Positions 45,913 to 54,681 of a stretch of DNA of 64,000 bases are shown here, in pieces. Both the position numbers and the translations under genes were made by a program. The stretch lies in NCBI GenBank assembly GCA_016842065.1, contig JAEPDS010000010.1, positions 1 to 64,000 of the forward strand, read 5' to 3'. The stretch's first letter is position 1; every line of letters starts with the position of its first letter. This stretch comes from Candidatus Thiodiazotropha sp. 'RUGA'. Its GTDB lineage: Bacteria; Pseudomonadota; Gammaproteobacteria; Chromatiales; Chromatiaceae. Below the pieces are notes generated by a model, which made no database searches, had not been told where the DNA came from, and was given only the letters and a program-made list of their open reading frames with translations.

Positions 45913-46392
45913 ATGTCAGCAGAAGACGAGCATGATGAGCTTTTCATGCAGCACGCCCTGATGTTAGCGGCGCGGGCTGAGCAGCTGGGTGAGGTGCCGG
46001 TTGGGGCTGTCGTGGTCAGGCAGGGAAAATTGGTTGGTGAGGGTTGGAATCAGCCTATCGGTGGTCACGATCCTACTGCCCATGCCGAGATTGTGGCATT
46101 GAGGGATGCTGCGAAAAGGGAGCAGAACTACCGCCTTCCGGATAGTACTTTGTATGTCACCCTTGAGCCCTGTCCCATGTGTGCCGGTGCGATTGTCCAC
46201 GCCAGGGTCAAGCGGGTGGTGTATGGCGCGCCAGATCCGAAAGGTGGCGCAGCTGGCAGTGTCTTCGATCTGTTACCTACGGATAGTCGATTCAATCACC
46301 GTGTCGAGGTGGAAGGTGGTTTGATGATGGAGCAGAGTGCCAAGCTGTTGCAGGACTTTTTCAGGCGTAAACGCATTAAATCAAAAGCATGA
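45913..46392 (+). CDS. tadA: tRNA adenosine(34) deaminase TadA
   Basis: A 159-residue zinc deaminase that converts A34 to inosine in tRNA-Arg(ACG). Zinc and catalytic residues are His57, Glu59 (HAEI) and the PCPMC pair (Cys87, Cys90). The Arg-rich C-terminal FFRRKRIKSK is typical. It overlaps pldA by four bases (ATGA). Essential housekeeping gene in most bacteria. Confidence 0.97.
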   Translation: MSAEDEHDELFMQHALMLAARAEQLGEVPVGAVVVRQGKLVGEGWNQPIGGHDPTAHAEIVALRDAAKREQNYRLPDSTLYVTLEPCPMCAGAIVHARVKRVVYGAPDPKGGAAGSVFDLLPTDSRFNHRVEVEGGLMMEQSAKLLQDFFRRKRIKSKA

Positions 46393-47438
46393 AATCGATA
46401 GAACTCTCTTTTGCCTCAGTCAGGCCACTCCAGCTGATCTCTCTGTTGTTCGCATTATCTCTCTCCGTCTCATTGTCTGCACAGCCCGTGACAGATTATC
46501 AGCGCTGTCTGTTGCGCCAATTGGACCGTGCGGCAGCGACTCAAACGGTTGCGGATATCAAGGCGCAATGCGAGCTGGAACTGGCTGAGCGAGCGGCGAC
46601 AAAAGGGGAGTTGGATGAGGCGGCTGAGAGTGAGCAGCTGGAGATCGGTTCGATGATCGCCAATCGACGCGATGCAGAAAAGGCGACCCGCCAGAATCCA
46701 TTTGTGATCTCCCCGCACAAACAGAACTATGTGCTTCTGGCATCCTACAATGCGGAGCCGAATTTTCAGGTATACAACATCCCTGAGTCCGATTTTGACC
46801 GCTGGGAAATAAAATTTCAGCTCAGCTACAAAATGCCGGTGGTCGAAGGGCTGTTTGGCAGTGATGTTGACCTCTATGCAGCCTATACCAATCTCTCTTT
46901 CTGGCAGGCCTACAACCGGGATATCTCATCGCCCTTTCGCGAGACCAATCATGAGCCTGAACTGTTCCTGGTGGTACCGGATATGTGGCCGGACGAATGG
47001 CAGCTGGATGGTTGGCGCAATGCACTGATGCAGTTTGGTGTGGTGCATCAATCGAATGGACAGGGTGGTTTTCTATCCCGCAGCTGGAATCGTCTCTATG
47101 CCGACCTGAAGTTTGAGAAGCGGAATTTCCTGTTAGGACTCAAGTCCTGGTATCGGATTCCGGAGGATAACGACGATAACCCCCATATCGACGATTACAT
47201 GGGTCGATATGAGATCCATGGTCTGTATAAAAAACAACAACAGACCTTCAGCCTGATGCTAAGAAACCTGTTTGACGGTGACAGCAGGGATACCGTAAAA
47301 CTCGACTGGAGTTTTCCCCTTTACGGTCGCTGGCGGGGCTACCTACAATACTTCAACGGTTATGGTGAGAGCCTGATTGATTTCGATGCCAAGAGTCATC
47401 GTCTGGGTTTCGGTCTGCAGTTGACCGACTGGCTATGA
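46389..47438 (+). CDS. pldA: Outer-membrane phospholipase A (OMPLA)
   Basis: A 349-residue protein with a signal peptide (about 1-31), a coil-rich linker (about 60-100) and a 12-strand beta barrel. The OMPLA catalytic set is intact: His220, Ser222 (VVHQSNGQGG) and Asn234 (RSWNR). The enzyme hydrolyses phospholipids that reach the outer leaflet, as a dimer with Ca2+. It is coupled to tadA by a 4-nt overlap. The linker is longer than in E. coli. Confidence 0.93.
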   Translation: MKSIELSFASVRPLQLISLLFALSLSVSLSAQPVTDYQRCLLRQLDRAAATQTVADIKAQCELELAERAATKGELDEAAESEQLEIGSMIANRRDAEKATRQNPFVISPHKQNYVLLASYNAEPNFQVYNIPESDFDRWEIKFQLSYKMPVVEGLFGSDVDLYAAYTNLSFWQAYNRDISSPFRETNHEPELFLVVPDMWPDEWQLDGWRNALMQFGVVHQSNGQGGFLSRSWNRLYADLKFEKRNFLLGLKSWYRIPEDNDDNPHIDDYMGRYEIHGLYKKQQQTFSLMLRNLFDGDSRDTVKLDWSFPLYGRWRGYLQYFNGYGESLIDFDAKSHRLGFGLQLTDWL

Positions 47439-47488
47439 TTGGCTCTGTTTGACCGCTCAACAACAATCCGAAAGAAAAGCTGACGCAG

Positions 47489-48274
47489 ATGCCACACCCC
47501 CAACTTCAACAACTGACCCAATTGGTAAAGCAGGCCGCTGTCAAAGAGGTCAGGTCGAGATTTCAGCAAACTGCTTCTGAAAAGAAGCTCGACGGTACCC
47601 TCATCACCGCAGCCGATCTGGGCTGTCAGCAGTGGCTGACGGATGCCCTGAAGCAGGCGTGGCCGGATATCCCGCTGCTGGGTGAAGAGATGACATCGGA
47701 GCAACATCATCAACTGTTGCAAAACAGTGATTCCGGCCTGTGGGTGCTTGATCCTTTGGATGGTACCGCCAACTTTGCCGCTGGCTTTCCTCACTTCAGT
47801 GTCTCCCTTGCATTGGTGCAGTCCGGCCAGGTCGTCCGGGGGGTTGTCTATGACCCGATGCGGGATGAGTGTTTCAGTGCAGCGCAGGGTGAAGGGGCCT
47901 GGCTGAATGGCGCAAGGTTAGCGCTGAATCCGTCTGAAAGCACACTTGAGGAGTGTATCGCAGTGGTCGATTTCAAGCGGCTCTCAGCAAGCCTGGCCAC
48001 GGCACTGGCAGTTGAACCCCCGTTCCGTTCACAGCGAAGTCTCGGCTCGGTGGCACTGGATTGGTGTTGGCTGGCTGCGGCTCGAGGGCAGATCTATCAC
48101 CATGGCGGGCAGTCTCTCTGGGACTATGCCGCGGGGCGGTTGATATTCGCTGAAGCGGGGGGCACTTTTTCCTCCCCTGAAGTCAATCTCAGCCTGGAAA
48201 AACAGGCGGCGGTCGCGGCCGTTTCCAAGCCGTTGCACCATCTCTGGCGAGCGTGGCTCGAACGGATGGGCTAG
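47489..48274 (+). CDS. Inositol monophosphatase family phosphatase
   Basis: A 261-residue protein of the IMPase/CysQ/SuhB group. Metal residues are visible in LLGEEM (about 70), WVLDPLDGTANF (about 90) and SLWDYAAGRLIFAEAGG (about 213). The substrate may be inositol phosphate, PAP or other sugar phosphates. The gene stops at TAG 48272-48274, which belongs to the CTAG boundary of a MITE, so the present C-terminus (WLERMG) may have been set by the insertion. Confidence 0.9.
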   Translation: MPHPQLQQLTQLVKQAAVKEVRSRFQQTASEKKLDGTLITAADLGCQQWLTDALKQAWPDIPLLGEEMTSEQHHQLLQNSDSGLWVLDPLDGTANFAAGFPHFSVSLALVQSGQVVRGVVYDPMRDECFSAAQGEGAWLNGARLALNPSESTLEECIAVVDFKRLSASLATALAVEPPFRSQRSLGSVALDWCWLAAARGQIYHHGGQSLWDYAAGRLIFAEAGGTFSSPEVNLSLEKQAAVAAVSKPLHHLWRAWLERMG

Positions 48275-48538
48275 TGGGCCACGCGGTAAATAATGTAACG
48301 ATCAGCCGGACCCACAAGCCTCAGCAGCAAGGCGCACGAACGCAGTACTGGCAGGCCAATTCAAGTGAGTGCAACGCCGCAGCTGAGGCTTGTGGGCCGG
48401 CCCGAAGGGAGGCCAGCTGATAAGCCAATGCTGCGTTGTACTGCTTGGAAAGGGCATGTCATTCCCGGCGCAGTACGCCTTGCCTTGGCTCATCAGATGG
48501 CCTCTGATCGTTACATTATTTACCGCGTGGCCCACTAG
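48271..48538. mobile_element. MITE family 2, perfect 35-bp terminal inverted repeats
   Basis: The ends CTAGTGGGCCACGCGGTAAA... (48271-48305 and 48504-48538) are identical over 35 bp, so the element is young. The 268-bp interior holds a second large inverted repeat (CCCACAAGCCTCAGC near 48310 with its complement near 48382) and no coding frame. It is bounded by CTAG like family 1, though the two share no other sequence. It fills the space between two convergent genes and supplies both stop codons. No matching transposase is in the window. Confidence 0.92.
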
Positions 48539-49968
48539 AGAGCGTCCGGTGTTATGGAAAGGATATGGCTGGCATCGTTCTCCGACTCGGCTTTCCTGGT
48601 CGCCTCGATCTTGCGTAACTGCCACTTCAGCAACTCGTAATAGGCCCTGATGTTATCAACGTAGTTGACCGGTTCCTTACCTCGGGCATAGCCTCTTTTC
48701 AGGTTCTTATACCATTTTTTCAGGCTCAGCTTGGGCAGATGTTTCTTTACTTCCACCCATTTGTCAGGATCGCCCCCGAGCTGTTCGGTGAGAATACGGG
48801 CATCTTCCAGGTGGCCAAATCCCACGTTGTAACCGGCCAGCGTCAGCCATAACCGATCCGGCTCCTGAATCCGTTCCGGCAGTCTGCGTTTTATGAATTG
48901 CAGATATTTGGCTCCGCCGGTGATGCTCTGTTGCGGATCGAGGCGACTCTCGATTTTCATATGCTTAGCGGTTGCCAGTGTCAGCATCATGATGCCGCGA
49001 ACCCCGGTGGGGGATTTTGCCTTAGGGTTCCAATGAGATTCCTGGTAGCCGATCGCCGCCAGCAGGCGCCAGTCCATACCAACCATCTCTGCTGCTTGTT
49101 CAAAAAAAGCGCGATATTTGGGCAGCCGGTTTTCCATGTGGCGCAGGAAGGTGCGAAGTTCGACAAAATTGAGCCGCCCGATATGACCGTAGTGGCGTTC
49201 AATGAGTTGCGGCAGGGTGCCGTCCTCCCGGATACGCTTGAAAAAGACCTCCATTGCCTGGTAGAGGCTGGCATCTTCCGCATGGGCCATGGCCCAGGCC
49301 AGTGGTTGAGGTTCAGTGAGATCAAAGCCAACTTTGATATGCGGCATGAAGCGCCGGGTCACGGCAAATTCATTCGAGTCGGCAATGGTGAAATCGATCG
49401 ATTTATCCTCCACCATCTGCATCAGCTCGGCACTCTCCAGATTGTCATGGCTGGTCCATCTCAATACCGGGTACTGCTTTTGTAATCGCAATAACTCTTC
49501 TTCATGACTGCTGCCGGCCAGTATATGCAGATCCTTATCCAGTAGATCTTCGATCTTGCGTGGACGCAGGGTTCCACCCCGATAGATGACCTGCTGGGTT
49601 ATCTCCTGATAGGCGGGGCCGAATCGGATGATCGATTGTCGCTCCGGGGTGACGGTCAATCCTGCAGCGGCCAGATGGGCATCCCCATTGATGACGGTGG
49701 GCAGCAGGTCGTCGAATCCTTCCGGGATGATGAAATGGGGTTTGACGCCCAGCTCCTCGGCAAACAGCTGGACCAGATCGTATTCGAGTCCGGTCAAGCC
49801 TTCTGATCCTTCGTACAGGGTTGTACCGCTGTTACGGGTGACCACCCGCAGCTCACCGGATGCCTTGATCCGTTCAACCAGTGGCGGCGGGATGCTGCAA
49901 CTGCCGATCAGCAGGGCGAGGGCCATCAGTAGAGAGGCGGCGATTTTGGTCGTTGAGGGAAGCTGCAT
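48535..49968 (-). CDS. mltF: Membrane-bound lytic murein transglycosylase F
   Basis: A 477-residue envelope enzyme. A signal peptide ends in a lipobox-like IGSC (about 24). Residues 35-265 form an SBP_bac_3 regulatory domain (GLEYDLVQLFAEELGVKPHF), and 285-430 form an SLT family 1 domain with catalytic Glu in GYQESHWNPKAKSPTGVRG. It cleaves the glycan strand with 1,6-anhydro product. It ends on the TAG at 48535-48537 given by the MITE boundary. Monocistronic. Confidence 0.95.
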   Translation of the reverse strand: MQLPSTTKIAASLLMALALLIGSCSIPPPLVERIKASGELRVVTRNSGTTLYEGSEGLTGLEYDLVQLFAEELGVKPHFIIPEGFDDLLPTVINGDAHLAAAGLTVTPERQSIIRFGPAYQEITQQVIYRGGTLRPRKIEDLLDKDLHILAGSSHEEELLRLQKQYPVLRWTSHDNLESAELMQMVEDKSIDFTIADSNEFAVTRRFMPHIKVGFDLTEPQPLAWAMAHAEDASLYQAMEVFFKRIREDGTLPQLIERHYGHIGRLNFVELRTFLRHMENRLPKYRAFFEQAAEMVGMDWRLLAAIGYQESHWNPKAKSPTGVRGIMMLTLATAKHMKIESRLDPQQSITGGAKYLQFIKRRLPERIQEPDRLWLTLAGYNVGFGHLEDARILTEQLGGDPDKWVEVKKHLPKLSLKKWYKNLKRGYARGKEPVNYVDNIRAYYELLKWQLRKIEATRKAESENDASHILSITPDAL

Positions 49969-50251
49969 CTATGTCAGGATCTATCGATTACTTTGAGTTA
50001 TGACAATAAGAATTGTCGCAGGATCCATTGGCGCACTTGTTATCTTTGCTATTGGCTCTGGCATAGTCTCTAGCTACTTAGTTTAGTCGGTATCGTACAA
50101 AAAAGAATCTACCGGCTATCGAATCAGATACCATTGGTAATCTAATTTTCAGGTGTTGGCATTGATTTTAGGCAATTGACTGGGTTTATAGGTAGAATTT
50201 ACCGGAATCAATTGCCGATACAGCTTTCATGGCTTGATTTCTGATTACCTC

Positions 50252-50341
50252 GGAGAGGTGCCGGAGCGGCCGAACGGGCCTGACTCGAAATCAGGTGATC
50301 CCTTACGGGGTCCGAGGGTTCAAATCCCTCCCTCTCCGCCA
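50252..50341 (+). tRNA. tRNA-Ser (anticodon CGA)
   Basis: A 90-nt class II tRNA with encoded CCA. Acceptor GGAGAGG pairs with CCTCTCC. The anticodon arm CCTGA-CTCGAAA-TCAGG shows anticodon CGA. A long variable arm (TGATCCCTTACGGGGTCC) and T-arm GAGGG-TTCAAAT-CCCTC follow. It decodes UCG. Confidence 0.97.
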
Positions 50342-50382
50342 AACAGGGTGGCTTTAGCAAGCCGGAGTGGTTCAAGCGGTTA

Positions 50383-52311
50383 TCACTCCCCCATATCCTT
50401 GGTGTAGTGCTTTGGGGGTGGCGTCCAGCCCCGCTCCGATCGATCGTGCAGTTGCATACGATCGGTCTCCATCATCTCCTTCAATGTCTCACCAAGCTCT
50501 CGCGCGCGCGCCAGGTAGGCTTTGTTGCTTGCCATTTCGGTGTTCTCATCCCACAACTCATACAGGGTATTCATGCCGTTCTCATCGTGTTTACGAAATG
50601 CCGTTGACATCTTTTCCACTTTGAACGGATGTACACCGACAGCTCTGAGTGTCGCTTTGCCCAGTTCCAGTGAGCTGTCGAAGAGTTCCCGAACCGCAAT
50701 ATCCACACCGGCTTTGTTCAACAGGTAGAGGTGGTTGACATCGAATGCCCGGGCGAGAATTTTCACTTTCGGATAGTGTCGTCGAATATGCTCGACCATC
50801 TCAAGGGTGCGGCTGCGGTCATCGATGGCGATCACAACCGCTTTTGCTGATTCAATGCCGGCTGCATGCAGCAGTTCAGGCCGCGATGCATCCCCATAGT
50901 AACTTTTTACACCGACCTTGCTGAGCATGTTGATGATATCCGCCTGATGGTCGAGTACCGTTGTTTGAACCCCGCTGGCTACCAGCAGGCGGTTGACGAT
51001 CTGACCGAAACGTCCATTGCCTGCGATGATGACTGAACCGGTCTCATCGATAGTATCCGCTTGGCGCTCGTCCGATTCCGGCTGACGGTTCAGGATCAGT
51101 TTGTCATAGAGAATGAACAGTACCGGTGTCAGCAGCATCGAGAGGGCGACCACCAGCGAGAGTGTGGAGGCGAGTTCCGCTGGCAATACCTGGTTCTGCA
51201 GGCTGAAACTGAGTAGCACGAAGCCGAATTCGCCTGCCTGGGCGAGTCCCAGGGTCAGCAGCCAGCCATCCGTTGTGGTCAGTCGGAATGCCCGCGCCAG
51301 CCCATACAGAACCAATCCTTTAATGGCAATCACACCGACGGTCAGGCTGAGTATGGTAAGCGTGTCGTTGAACAGTATATTGAAATCGATACCGGCACCT
51401 ACTGTGATGAAAAACAGTCCAAGCAGCAGTCCTTTAAAGGGTTCGATATCGGATTCGAGTTCGTGGCGAAACTCACTGTTGGCCAATACCACGCCGGCAA
51501 GGAAGGTGCCCAGAGCCGGTGAGAGATCCACCAGTGTCATCAGCAGTGCAATACCGATCACCAGCATCAGGGCACTGGCGGTGAAAATCTCACGTAGTCT
51601 CGATTCGGCTATGAAGCGGAACATCGGTCGTGACAGAAAGTGGCCGCCAAGCAGTACACTCGCAATGGCGCCAAGCACCACCAGCGCATGGGCCCAACCG
51701 GGTAGCCCAGCCACCAGGCTCATCTCATGATGGTGTCCCGCATCCCCATGAGACTCGCCAGCAGTAGCCAGAGAGTCGCCACCGCCACCAACCAATTCGG
51801 GCAGTGCAAGCAGGGGAATCAGAGCCAGCATCGGTATCACCGCGATATCCTGAAACAGCAGAACCGAAAAGCCGGCTCGGCCACCTTCGGTTTTACTCAG
51901 TCCCTTTTCATTGAGTGTTTGCAGAACGATGGCGGTGGATGAGAGGGAGAAGATCAGGCCAACGGTTAAAGCTACACTCCAATAGAGTCCCACCATCAGC
52001 GCTGCAGCGGTAATCAATGCAGTGGTCAGAGCAACCTGCAGTCCACCCAGACCGATCAGCCGGTTGCGCATCTCCCACAACATTCTTGGTTGCAGTTCAA
52101 GGCCGACCAGGAACAGCATCATCACCACGCCGAATTCGGCGAAGTGCTGTATGGTCTGGGTTTCGGAACCGACCAGGCCGATTACCGGGCCGATGAATAT
52201 GCCTGCAAGCAGATAGCCAAGCACTGAGCCCAAACCGAGGCGCTTGGCAATGGGTACCGCAATAACGGCAGCGCAGAGATAGATAAAGGCCTGAAACAGA
52301 AGTCCACCCAT
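50383..52311 (-). CDS. KefB/KefC-like K+/H+ antiporter (CPA2) with TrkA-N domain
   Basis: A 642-residue protein: about 12 helices of Na_H_Exchanger type (residues 1-390, with STAIVLQTLNEKGLSKTE and FQDIAVIP), a TrkA-N Rossmann domain (VIIAGNGRFGQIVNRLL, about 405) and a C-terminal tail. Kef proteins release K+ under electrophile stress under control of glutathione adducts. A His-rich loop (GESHGDAGHHHE, about 190) is an added feature. It follows the quinone-reductase-like partner by 3 nt. Confidence 0.92.
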   Translation of the reverse strand: MGGLLFQAFIYLCAAVIAVPIAKRLGLGSVLGYLLAGIFIGPVIGLVGSETQTIQHFAEFGVVMMLFLVGLELQPRMLWEMRNRLIGLGGLQVALTTALITAAALMVGLYWSVALTVGLIFSLSSTAIVLQTLNEKGLSKTEGGRAGFSVLLFQDIAVIPMLALIPLLALPELVGGGGDSLATAGESHGDAGHHHEMSLVAGLPGWAHALVVLGAIASVLLGGHFLSRPMFRFIAESRLREIFTASALMLVIGIALLMTLVDLSPALGTFLAGVVLANSEFRHELESDIEPFKGLLLGLFFITVGAGIDFNILFNDTLTILSLTVGVIAIKGLVLYGLARAFRLTTTDGWLLTLGLAQAGEFGFVLLSFSLQNQVLPAELASTLSLVVALSMLLTPVLFILYDKLILNRQPESDERQADTIDETGSVIIAGNGRFGQIVNRLLVASGVQTTVLDHQADIINMLSKVGVKSYYGDASRPELLHAAGIESAKAVVIAIDDRSRTLEMVEHIRRHYPKVKILARAFDVNHLYLLNKAGVDIAVRELFDSSLELGKATLRAVGVHPFKVEKMSTAFRKHDENGMNTLYELWDENTEMASNKAYLARARELGETLKEMMETDRMQLHDRSERGWTPPPKHYTKDMGE

Positions 52312-52314
52312 GTG

Positions 52315-52938
52315 TCAGGCCTCCTTGATGAGACGATTGAGGTCGCTGTTGAGTCCGGCGAGGTTTTGTGCCGTTTCAATATCGAGTTTCCGGTCACGTA
52401 AGGCCTTGAGCAACTCAATCCAGGCGTCAATATGGTGACCGATGCGACCCTCATCAACCGCCGTGCGGGCGCCAAACAGTGCGAATGGCGGCAGGTATCT
52501 CATACCGCACAGAGATGCCATCTGCTCCATAGGTTGGAGTAACTCGCGGATGGTGAAGTGATTGTATCCTTCTGCCCGATAGGCGGCTTCAGCACCGCCC
52601 GCAGAGAGCGCATTGAGAAACAGTTTGCCATGCAGCGCGGTACCTTCGGAGCCGTAAGCGAATCCATGTTCAAGTACCAGGTCCTGCCACTCTTTGAGTA
52701 TGGCTGGGGTGGAGTACCAGTAGAGTGGATGTTGAAAGATGATGACATCATGCTCGAGCAACCGTTGCTGCTCCCGGTCGATATCGATCTGAAAATCGGG
52801 GTACTCCGCATACAGGTCAACCAAGGTAATACCCTCGATCTCTGCAGCGGCTTGCGCCAGAGGACCATTCACCTCGGAACGATCCAGTGATGGGTGGGCT
52901 AGGAGTATCAGAATCCGTTGTGCAGCTTTGCGGGTCAT
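52315..52938 (-). CDS. KefF/KefG-like NAD(P)H oxidoreductase, Kef partner
   Basis: A 207-residue flavodoxin-fold protein (LLAHPSLDRSEVNGPL, then FQHPLYWYSTPAILKEWQDLVL) of the NQO family. It matches KefF/KefG, the ancillary subunits that bind the cytoplasmic face of Kef channels and raise their activity; it may also reduce quinones. It lies directly before the Kef gene, separated by 3 nt. Confidence 0.9.
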   Translation of the reverse strand: MTRKAAQRILILLAHPSLDRSEVNGPLAQAAAEIEGITLVDLYAEYPDFQIDIDREQQRLLEHDVIIFQHPLYWYSTPAILKEWQDLVLEHGFAYGSEGTALHGKLFLNALSAGGAEAAYRAEGYNHFTIRELLQPMEQMASLCGMRYLPPFALFGARTAVDEGRIGHHIDAWIELLKALRDRKLDIETAQNLAGLNSDLNRLIKEA

Positions 52939-53060
52939 TTATCATTTCTCATCTTTGTCATGATCTGACATTGCCGATGTCCTATCACTGTGTTTAAAGG
53001 CGAAATGCACTTACCTAAGCACCAAGAAGCCTATCGCACCTTGTTTGTTCTGAGGTTTTG

Positions 53061-53077
53061 GTGGGGCCCTGCCCCAC
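53061..53077 (-). terminator. Hairpin repeat downstream of GFA/mdaB unit
   Basis: GTGGGGC/GCCCCAC with loop CCT is followed by TAAATAC. It closely matches the hairpin at 31951-31969. On the minus strand it could end the GFA/mdaB transcript. It has no strong T-tract. Confidence 0.4.
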
Positions 53078-53100
53078 TAAATACTGGTTAAGTCAGTGTC

Positions 53101-53211
53101 ATTCGATGTTGCTCGTCGCTCATTTGCAACAGCCAAACTACGCTCTTCGCACATTGATTGGCGATTTTGACGCACAACAGGATGTATTGAATTAGTCTTA
53201 ACCGCCCTTAG
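53101..53211 (+). repeat. Right half of a MITE family 1 element
   Basis: The stretch aligns with the right half of the element at 14436-14706: TTGCTCGTCG at 53110, TTGATTGGCG at 53154, then a decayed terminal repeat at 53175-53211. The left half is absent. The end overlaps the last codons and stop of the GFA-family gene. Confidence 0.7.
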
Positions 53212-53596
53212 GAATCCTGTCGTCGATATCCACAATGCGTCGATCGTAAAAATAGTGGGCGTTCGAGTGTAACTCCTTGGGGAGTTCGCCGTCATGGCAT
53301 TTACTGATCAGCAACTGAGAGACCAGTCTCCATCCCATCGCATTGGTGTTGTAGAGCACTTCTCCGCAGTGATTACAGAATACCCGGGTCATCTCCAATG
53401 TCGGGTATTTGTATTCGGTAACCTGGTCCTCACCGGAAGTGATGCTCACCTGCGGCGCATCCCAGGCAACGATGGAGTGATAGGGTACATCGAGTAGATT
53501 GCGACAATCCTCACAATGACAAAAGGCGTGAACCCTGGGTTCACCGCTCATGCTCAGGGTTACGCGGCCACAATCACATTGAACCTGATATTGCAT
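53198..53596 (-). CDS. GFA / CENP-V family zinc protein
   Basis: A 132-residue protein with the GFA zinc motifs CDCGRV (about 8-13), CHCEDC (about 26-31) and CNHCG (about 74-78). The family includes glutathione-dependent formaldehyde-activating enzyme, but members have varied or unknown roles. The last codons and the TAA stop lie in a decayed MITE end, so the C-terminus may be altered by the insertion. It overlaps the mdaB-like gene by 23 nt. Confidence 0.85.
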   Translation of the reverse strand: MQYQVQCDCGRVTLSMSGEPRVHAFCHCEDCRNLLDVPYHSIVAWDAPQVSITSGEDQVTEYKYPTLEMTRVFCNHCGEVLYNTNAMGWRLVSQLLISKCHDGELPKELHSNAHYFYDRRIVDIDDRIPKGG

Positions 53597-54191
53597 GGTC
53601 AGTTTCCTGGAAGTGTTGCTTCAAGTGGGCATCGAAACGTTTCAGATCGTTTTCGATATCGGGATTTTTCATCACATCATGGCAGACAAAAGTCTGCATC
53701 GCTTCCATACCAAAAAAGCGGAAATTCATATGCATGGGGAAGAACAGATCGTCTACCGATCTGCCTTGAAAGAGATATTGGTGCTGATCGTCGAACGCCT
53801 CTTTTGGCGCATTGAAGGTGAGTGAGAGCAGGTATCTCTTGCCTTGCAAGGTGCCACCGGAACCATACTGTTTTGTTGCATCTTTGCGAGACCTGCCATC
53901 GCCATTGCACAAGCTGCCATCCATGCCGGCGGAATAGACCCTGTCCATGTACTGCTTGAATCGCCAGGGTACCCCCATCCAGTTGACCGGCGTCTGCAGG
54001 ATGATGGCATCCGCCCATAGATGCTTTGCCACTTCCGAGTCCACTTCATAGTCCTCTTTCATCGAGGTGGTTCGGACCTCACAGCCCTTATCCGTGAGTT
54101 GACGGATGGCCCGTTCAACCAGTGTGTTATTGAGCTTACCCGGTGACACAGGGTAGGGCTCATGAGCATTGATGATCAGGATGTTTTTCAT
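53574..54191 (-). CDS. mdaB: MdaB-like NAD(P)H quinone oxidoreductase
   Basis: A 205-residue flavodoxin-fold protein matching Mda[16 protein letters not shown], then [26 protein letters not shown]. It reduces quinones by two electrons with FAD and NADPH, lowering oxidative stress. It diverges from an HxlR regulator with paired operators in the 93-nt gap, a layout typical of redox- or aldehyde-sensing HxlR proteins. Followed by the GFA gene in one unit. Confidence 0.9.
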   Translation of the reverse strand: MKNILIINAHEPYPVSPGKLNNTLVERAIRQLTDKGCEVRTTSMKEDYEVDSEVAKHLWADAIILQTPVNWMGVPWRFKQYMDRVYSAGMDGSLCNGDGRSRKDATKQYGSGGTLQGKRYLLSLTFNAPKEAFDDQHQYLFQGRSVDDLFFPMHMNFRFFGMEAMQTFVCHDVMKNPDIENDLKRFDAHLKQHFQETDHAISGSM

Positions 54192-54240
54192 CTGTTTGGC
54201 CCCTTCGATTTTGCGATGGCCGCCATTCTGTTATCATTAG

Positions 54241-54263
54241 GTATACTTAGTCAACCAGTATAC
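54241..54263. promoter_or_regulatory. Likely HxlR operators between mdaB and regulator
   Basis: Two GTATAC palindromes (54241-54246 and 54258-54263), 17 bp apart, each followed by TT and AGT, lie between the divergent genes, 22 nt before the HxlR start. They are suited to an HxlR dimer on each site. Confidence 0.55.
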
Positions 54264-54284
54264 TTTTAGTAACCTGGAGGAGAG

Positions 54285-54641
54285 ATGAAGGCACAGATTC
54301 AGATCGATGCCGGCGGCCGCAAGCGGGTTGCCGACGCCTGCACCGAACCCTGTCCGATCGAGCGCGGCATGCGCATTATCGGCGGTAAGTGGAAAGGCTC
54401 GATTCTATGGCATCTTCAGCAAGGCCCGGTACGATTCAACGATCTTGTTCGGCAGTTGGGCGGGGCGAGTAAAAAGATCGTCAATCAACGCCTCAAGGAG
54501 ATGGAGGAGATCGGCCTGGTGAAGCGAGAGGTGCTCAGCACCAGGCCGGTTGCCGTTGCTTATGAGATAACTGAATTCGGTCGTTCATCACTGGACGTTC
54601 TGCAACAACTCAAACAGTGGGCGGAACAAAATGGCATTTGA
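54285..54641 (+). CDS. HxlR-family transcriptional regulator
   Basis: A 118-residue winged-helix protein with the HxlR start CPIERGMRIIGGKWKGSILWHL and reading helix SKKIVNQRLKEMEEIGLVKRE. Cys21 and Cys25 before the helix are of the type that sense thiol-reactive compounds in this family. It is divergent from mdaB, so it probably controls that unit and itself. A good GGAGGAGAG site precedes the ATG. Confidence 0.93.
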   Translation: MKAQIQIDAGGRKRVADACTEPCPIERGMRIIGGKWKGSILWHLQQGPVRFNDLVRQLGGASKKIVNQRLKEMEEIGLVKREVLSTRPVAVAYEITEFGRSSLDVLQQLKQWAEQNGI

Positions 54642-54681
54642 AGCGGCTGAGGTTTTTTCAGTTGATGTCAATCGATAAGTG

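Noticed and set aside
50359-50390. tRNA-like start (GCCGGAGTGGTTCAAGCGG) just after tRNA-Ser
   Set aside because: No anticodon arm or T-arm can be drawn and the sequence runs into the end of the Kef gene. A short GGAGTG/CACTCC hairpin explains it better.
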